DNA of 38,311 nucleotides. Origin: Comamonas sp. lk (GTDB taxonomy: Bacteria; Pseudomonadota; Gammaproteobacteria; Burkholderiales; Burkholderiaceae_C). Shown here piece by piece: positions 35,858-38,311 of this stretch. Below the pieces are notes generated by a model that did not search any database, was not told the DNA's origin, and saw only the letters and a program-made list of their open reading frames with translations. Numbering within the stretch: the stretch's first letter is position 1; each line of letters opens with the position of its first letter. The DNA is taken from NCBI GenBank assembly GCA_945860595.1, contig CAMAQV010000025.1, positions 1-38,311 of the forward strand, in the 5' to 3' direction. Made by a program: the position numbers and the translations under genes.

Positions 35858-36340
35858 CTAGAACGGAATGTCGTCGTCCATGTCATCAAAGCCGCTGGCC
35901 GGGCGCTGGGCCGGAGCTTGGCGACTGGCAGCTGGCGGGGCCGCTGCGGCCACCGGGGCACGGCGCGGGGCGCTACCGCCCTCAGACGGTGGCTCGCCCC
36001 GTCCTTCGCGGCCGCCCAGCAGCTGCAGTTCGCTCACGATGATGTCGGTGGTGTATTTTTCGACCCCTGCCTGGTCGGTGTATTTGCCGTATTTCAGGCG
36101 GCCTTCCACGTACAGCGGCGTGCCTTTTTTGACGTATTCGCCCACGATCTCGGCGAGCCGGTCGTAAAACGTGACGCGATGCCACTGCGTGTCTTCGACT
36201 GATTCGCCGGTGTTTTTGTCCTTACGGCGGGTGCTGGTGGCAATGCTCAGGCTGGCGATCGCCTGGCCCGAGGGCAGATAACGGATTTCGGGGTCGCGCC
36301 CGCAGTTGCCCAGCAGAATGACTTTGTTGACGGATGCCAT
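35858..36340 (-). CDS. ssb: Single-stranded DNA-binding protein
   Basis: Ssb of 160 aa that coats single-stranded DNA in replication, repair and recombination. The OB fold (1-110) starts [21 protein letters not shown] Gly/Pro/Ala-rich linker leads to the conserved acidic tip DDMDDDIPF, which recruits partner proteins. The start is ATG 36340 with GGAGAAAACC upstream; the four-residue longer version lacks a ribosome-binding site. It is divergent from uvrA, a common arrangement in proteobacteria. Confidence 0.97.
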   Translation of the reverse strand: MASVNKVILLGNCGRDPEIRYLPSGQAIASLSIATSTRRKDKNTGESVEDTQWHRVTFYDRLAEIVGEYVKKGTPLYVEGRLKYGKYTDQAGVEKYTTDIIVSELQLLGGREGRGEPPSEGGSAPRRAPVAAAAPPAASRQAPAQRPASGFDDMDDDIPF

Positions 36341-36509
36341 GGTTTTCTCCAAATTGGAAATCGATTATGCAACCTCGCCCGTTGCGACTTGGGCCGACGT
36401 GGACCAGGCGACCGGCAGCGACAGGGGATTGTGCGGCACCCGCCCTTGTCTTTATCATTGCCGGTTGGCCTGCGCCCGCAGGCTTGTGACTTTGGAACGG
36501 TACCCCATC

Positions 36510-38311
36510 TTGAACGCACCCACTGACCGCATCGACCTGGACGGGAACTACCTCGGTACGGTGGCGCGCCAGCAGCGCATCAGCATCCGCGGTGCGCGTA
36601 CACACAACCTGAAAAATATTGACCTGGACATTCCCCGCAACCAGTTGGTGGTGATCACCGGTTTAAGCGGCTCCGGCAAGTCCAGCCTGGCCTTTGACAC
36701 CTTGTATGCCGAAGGCCAGCGCCGCTATGTGGAAAGCCTGTCCACCTACGCGCGGCAGTTTTTGCAGCTCATGGACAAGCCCGATGTGGACCTGATCGAG
36801 GGTCTGTCGCCAGCTCTGTCTATTGAACAAAAAGCTGCGTCGCACAACCCGCGTTCCACGGTCGGCACGGTGACCGAAATCCACGATTACCTGCGCCTGC
36901 TCTTCGCCCGTGCCGGTACGCCGTACTGCCCCGTCCACGGACTGACACTGCAAGCCCAAAGCGTGAGCCAGATGGTGGATACCGTGCTGGCCTGGCCGGC
37001 CGATACCCGCTTGATGGTGTTGGCCCCGGTGGCGCGTGAGAAGAAGGGCGAGTTCACCGAGCTGTTTGCCCAGATGCAGGCGCAGGGTTTTGTCCGTTTC
37101 CGGCTGAATGGCACGGTGCACGAAGGCCATGACCTGCCGGTGCTCAAAAAGACCGAGAAGCACGATCTGGATGTGGTCATCGACCGCCTCAAGGTGCGCC
37201 CCGCGCCGCAGGAAGCTGCTGAGCAGGCCGAATATGACGCCTTCAAGCAGCGCTTGGCCGAGAGCTTTGAAGCTGCCTTGCGTCTGGCCGATGGGCGGGC
37301 GATTGTTGTGGAGATGGGCCCGGATGCGCCGGTCGAACACATCTTCAACGCGCGCTTTGCCTGCCCGCAGTGCAGCTACGCGGTCGGCGAGTTGGAGCCC
37401 AAGCTGTTCTCCTTCAACTCACCCGCCGGTGCCTGCCCCAGCTGCGATGGCCTGGGCGCGCAGGACCATTTCGACCCGGCGCGGGTGGTGGGCTTTCCGA
37501 GCCTGAGCTTGGCCAGCGGCGCCATCAAAGGTTGGGACCGGCGCAACGGCTATTACTTCGCCATGCTGGAGAGCCTGGCGCGGCATTACCGCTTTGACGT
37601 GGACACGCCGTTTGAGGCGCTGGACGCGCGTGTGCGCCACGTCATCTTGTTTGGCTCGGGAGCCGAAGACGTGAAGTTCAGCTACGTGCTGGATTCGGGC
37701 GACAACAAGGGCAAGCGGGTGAGCAAAAAACACCCGTTTGAGGGAATCATCCCGAGCATGCAGCGGCGCTACCACGAGACCGATTCGGCCCTGGTGCGCG
37801 AAGAGCTGGGCCGCATGCGCGCGGTGCAGTTGTGCCCCGATTGCGGCGGCAGCCGCCTTCGCGCCGAAGCCCGCCATGTGCGCCTGGGCGAGGGCGCGCA
37901 GGCGCGGGCGATTTTTGAGATCAGCCACGCCACGCTGGCCGAGGCGCAAGCATATTTCGAGGGCTTGCAGTTGCACGGTGCCAAGGCCGAGATTGCCGCC
38001 AAGGTGGTACGCGAAATCGGATTGCGCTTGAAGTTTCTGAACGACGTGGGCCTCAATTACCTGAGCCTGGACCGCAGCGCCGAGACGCTGAGCGGCGGCG
38101 AGTCGCAGCGCATCCGCTTGGCCAGCCAGATCGGCTCGGGCCTGACCGGCGTGATGTACGTGCTCGATGAGCCCAGCATCGGCCTGCATCAGCGCGACAA
38201 CGAACGCTTGATCGGCACGCTGCAACACCTGCGCGACATCGGCAACAGCGTGCTGGTGGTCGAGCACGACGAAGACATGATCCGCGCCGCCGACCACGTC
38301 ATCGACATGGG
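36510..38311 (+). CDS. uvrA: Excinuclease ABC subunit A, 3' end outside window
   Basis: The first 600 codons of UvrA, the damage-recognition ATPase of nucleotide excision repair, running off the right edge. Walker [10 protein letters not shown] starts at 51, a zinc-binding CxxC pair is at 285-288 and 309-312 (CPQC, CPSC), the ABC signature LSGGESQR starts at 527 and Walker [12 protein letters not shown] at 548. The start is uncertain: TTG 36510 with GGAACGG upstream fits best, while in-frame TTG 36492 and GTG 36486 are possible. No LexA-type CTGT-N8-ACAG box is visible in the 169 bp between ssb and uvrA. Confidence 0.95.
   Translation, partial: MNAPTDRIDLDGNYLGTVARQQRISIRGARTHNLKNIDLDIPRNQLVVITGLSGSGKSSLAFDTLYAEGQRRYVESLSTYARQFLQLMDKPDVDLIEGLSPALSIEQKAASHNPRSTVGTVTEIHDYLRLLFARAGTPYCPVHGLTLQAQSVSQMVDTVLAWPADTRLMVLAPVAREKKGEFTELFAQMQAQGFVRFRLNGTVHEGHDLPVLKKTEKHDLDVVIDRLKVRPAPQEAAEQAEYDAFKQRLAESFEAALRLADGRAIVVEMGPDAPVEHIFNARFACPQCSYAVGELEPKLFSFNSPAGACPSCDGLGAQDHFDPARVVGFPSLSLASGAIKGWDRRNGYYFAMLESLARHYRFDVDTPFEALDARVRHVILFGSGAEDVKFSYVLDSGDNKGKRVSKKHPFEGIIPSMQRRYHETDSALVREELGRMRAVQLCPDCGGSRLRAEARHVRLGEGAQARAIFEISHATLAEAQAYFEGLQLHGAKAEIAAKVVREIGLRLKFLNDVGLNYLSLDRSAETLSGGESQRIRLASQIGSGLTGVMYVLDEPSIGLHQRDNERLIGTLQHLRDIGNSVLVVEHDEDMIRAADHVIDM

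Overview
The window is a chromosomal segment of a GC-rich betaproteobacterium. The gene set (PhaM-like granule protein, DUF3567, DUF3108, a recG-oxyR-ubiA neighbourhood, thiL-pgpA-cinA) points to Burkholderiales, most likely Comamonadaceae. This is inferred from protein resemblance; there is no rRNA in the window. No tRNA, rRNA, CRISPR array or insertion sequence was seen. The density of tightly packed, often overlapping genes is typical of a core chromosome.

Region 1-4.5 kb is an accessory defence locus on the minus strand: hsdM, a DUF1016/PDDEXK nuclease gene, hsdS, then a DUF3800 gene that runs off the left edge. hsdR is not inside the window. The nuclease gene lies between two copies of the hsdM end/next-gene start junction (about 46 bp, positions 1885-1930 and 2954-3000), as if it had been inserted with duplication of that junction. 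Both copies carry a poly-G tract (seven G versus six G) just before the stop codon. hsdS is a GC mosaic, which fits exchange of its recognition domains.

Region 4.6-18.3 kb is mostly housekeeping. It holds a UPF0149/SEC-C protein, a membrane-anchored FMN-dependent glutamate-synthase-like protein, the coupled block thiL-pgpA-cinA, apaG divergent from rpe, a FIST-domain protein behind a PhaM-like protein, and a periplasmic copper group (DUF2946, YcnI-like, PCu(A)C). MarC, DUF3108 and DUF3567 proteins, phosphatidylserine decarboxylase and a GcvA-type LysR regulator follow.

Region 18.3-23 kb looks rearranged. A glcD gene has no glcE or glcF after it, and a ureD gene pointing the opposite way has no urease structural genes after it. 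Between them is a lower-GC segment with an orphan VapB-type antitoxin and a type II lumazine synthase (ribH2-like) gene preceded by a clear FMN riboswitch. A DMT/EamA exporter lies behind ureD.

Region 23-38.3 kb is core again: recG, an AbrB/PIN toxin-antitoxin pair whose toxin gene overlaps oxyR, ubiA, a PsiF-repeat protein with a terminator, and a long forward run argS, SPOR protein, dsbA, lptA, lptB, rpoN and an RlmL-type methyltransferase. ssb lies on the minus strand, divergent from a uvrA gene that runs off the right edge.
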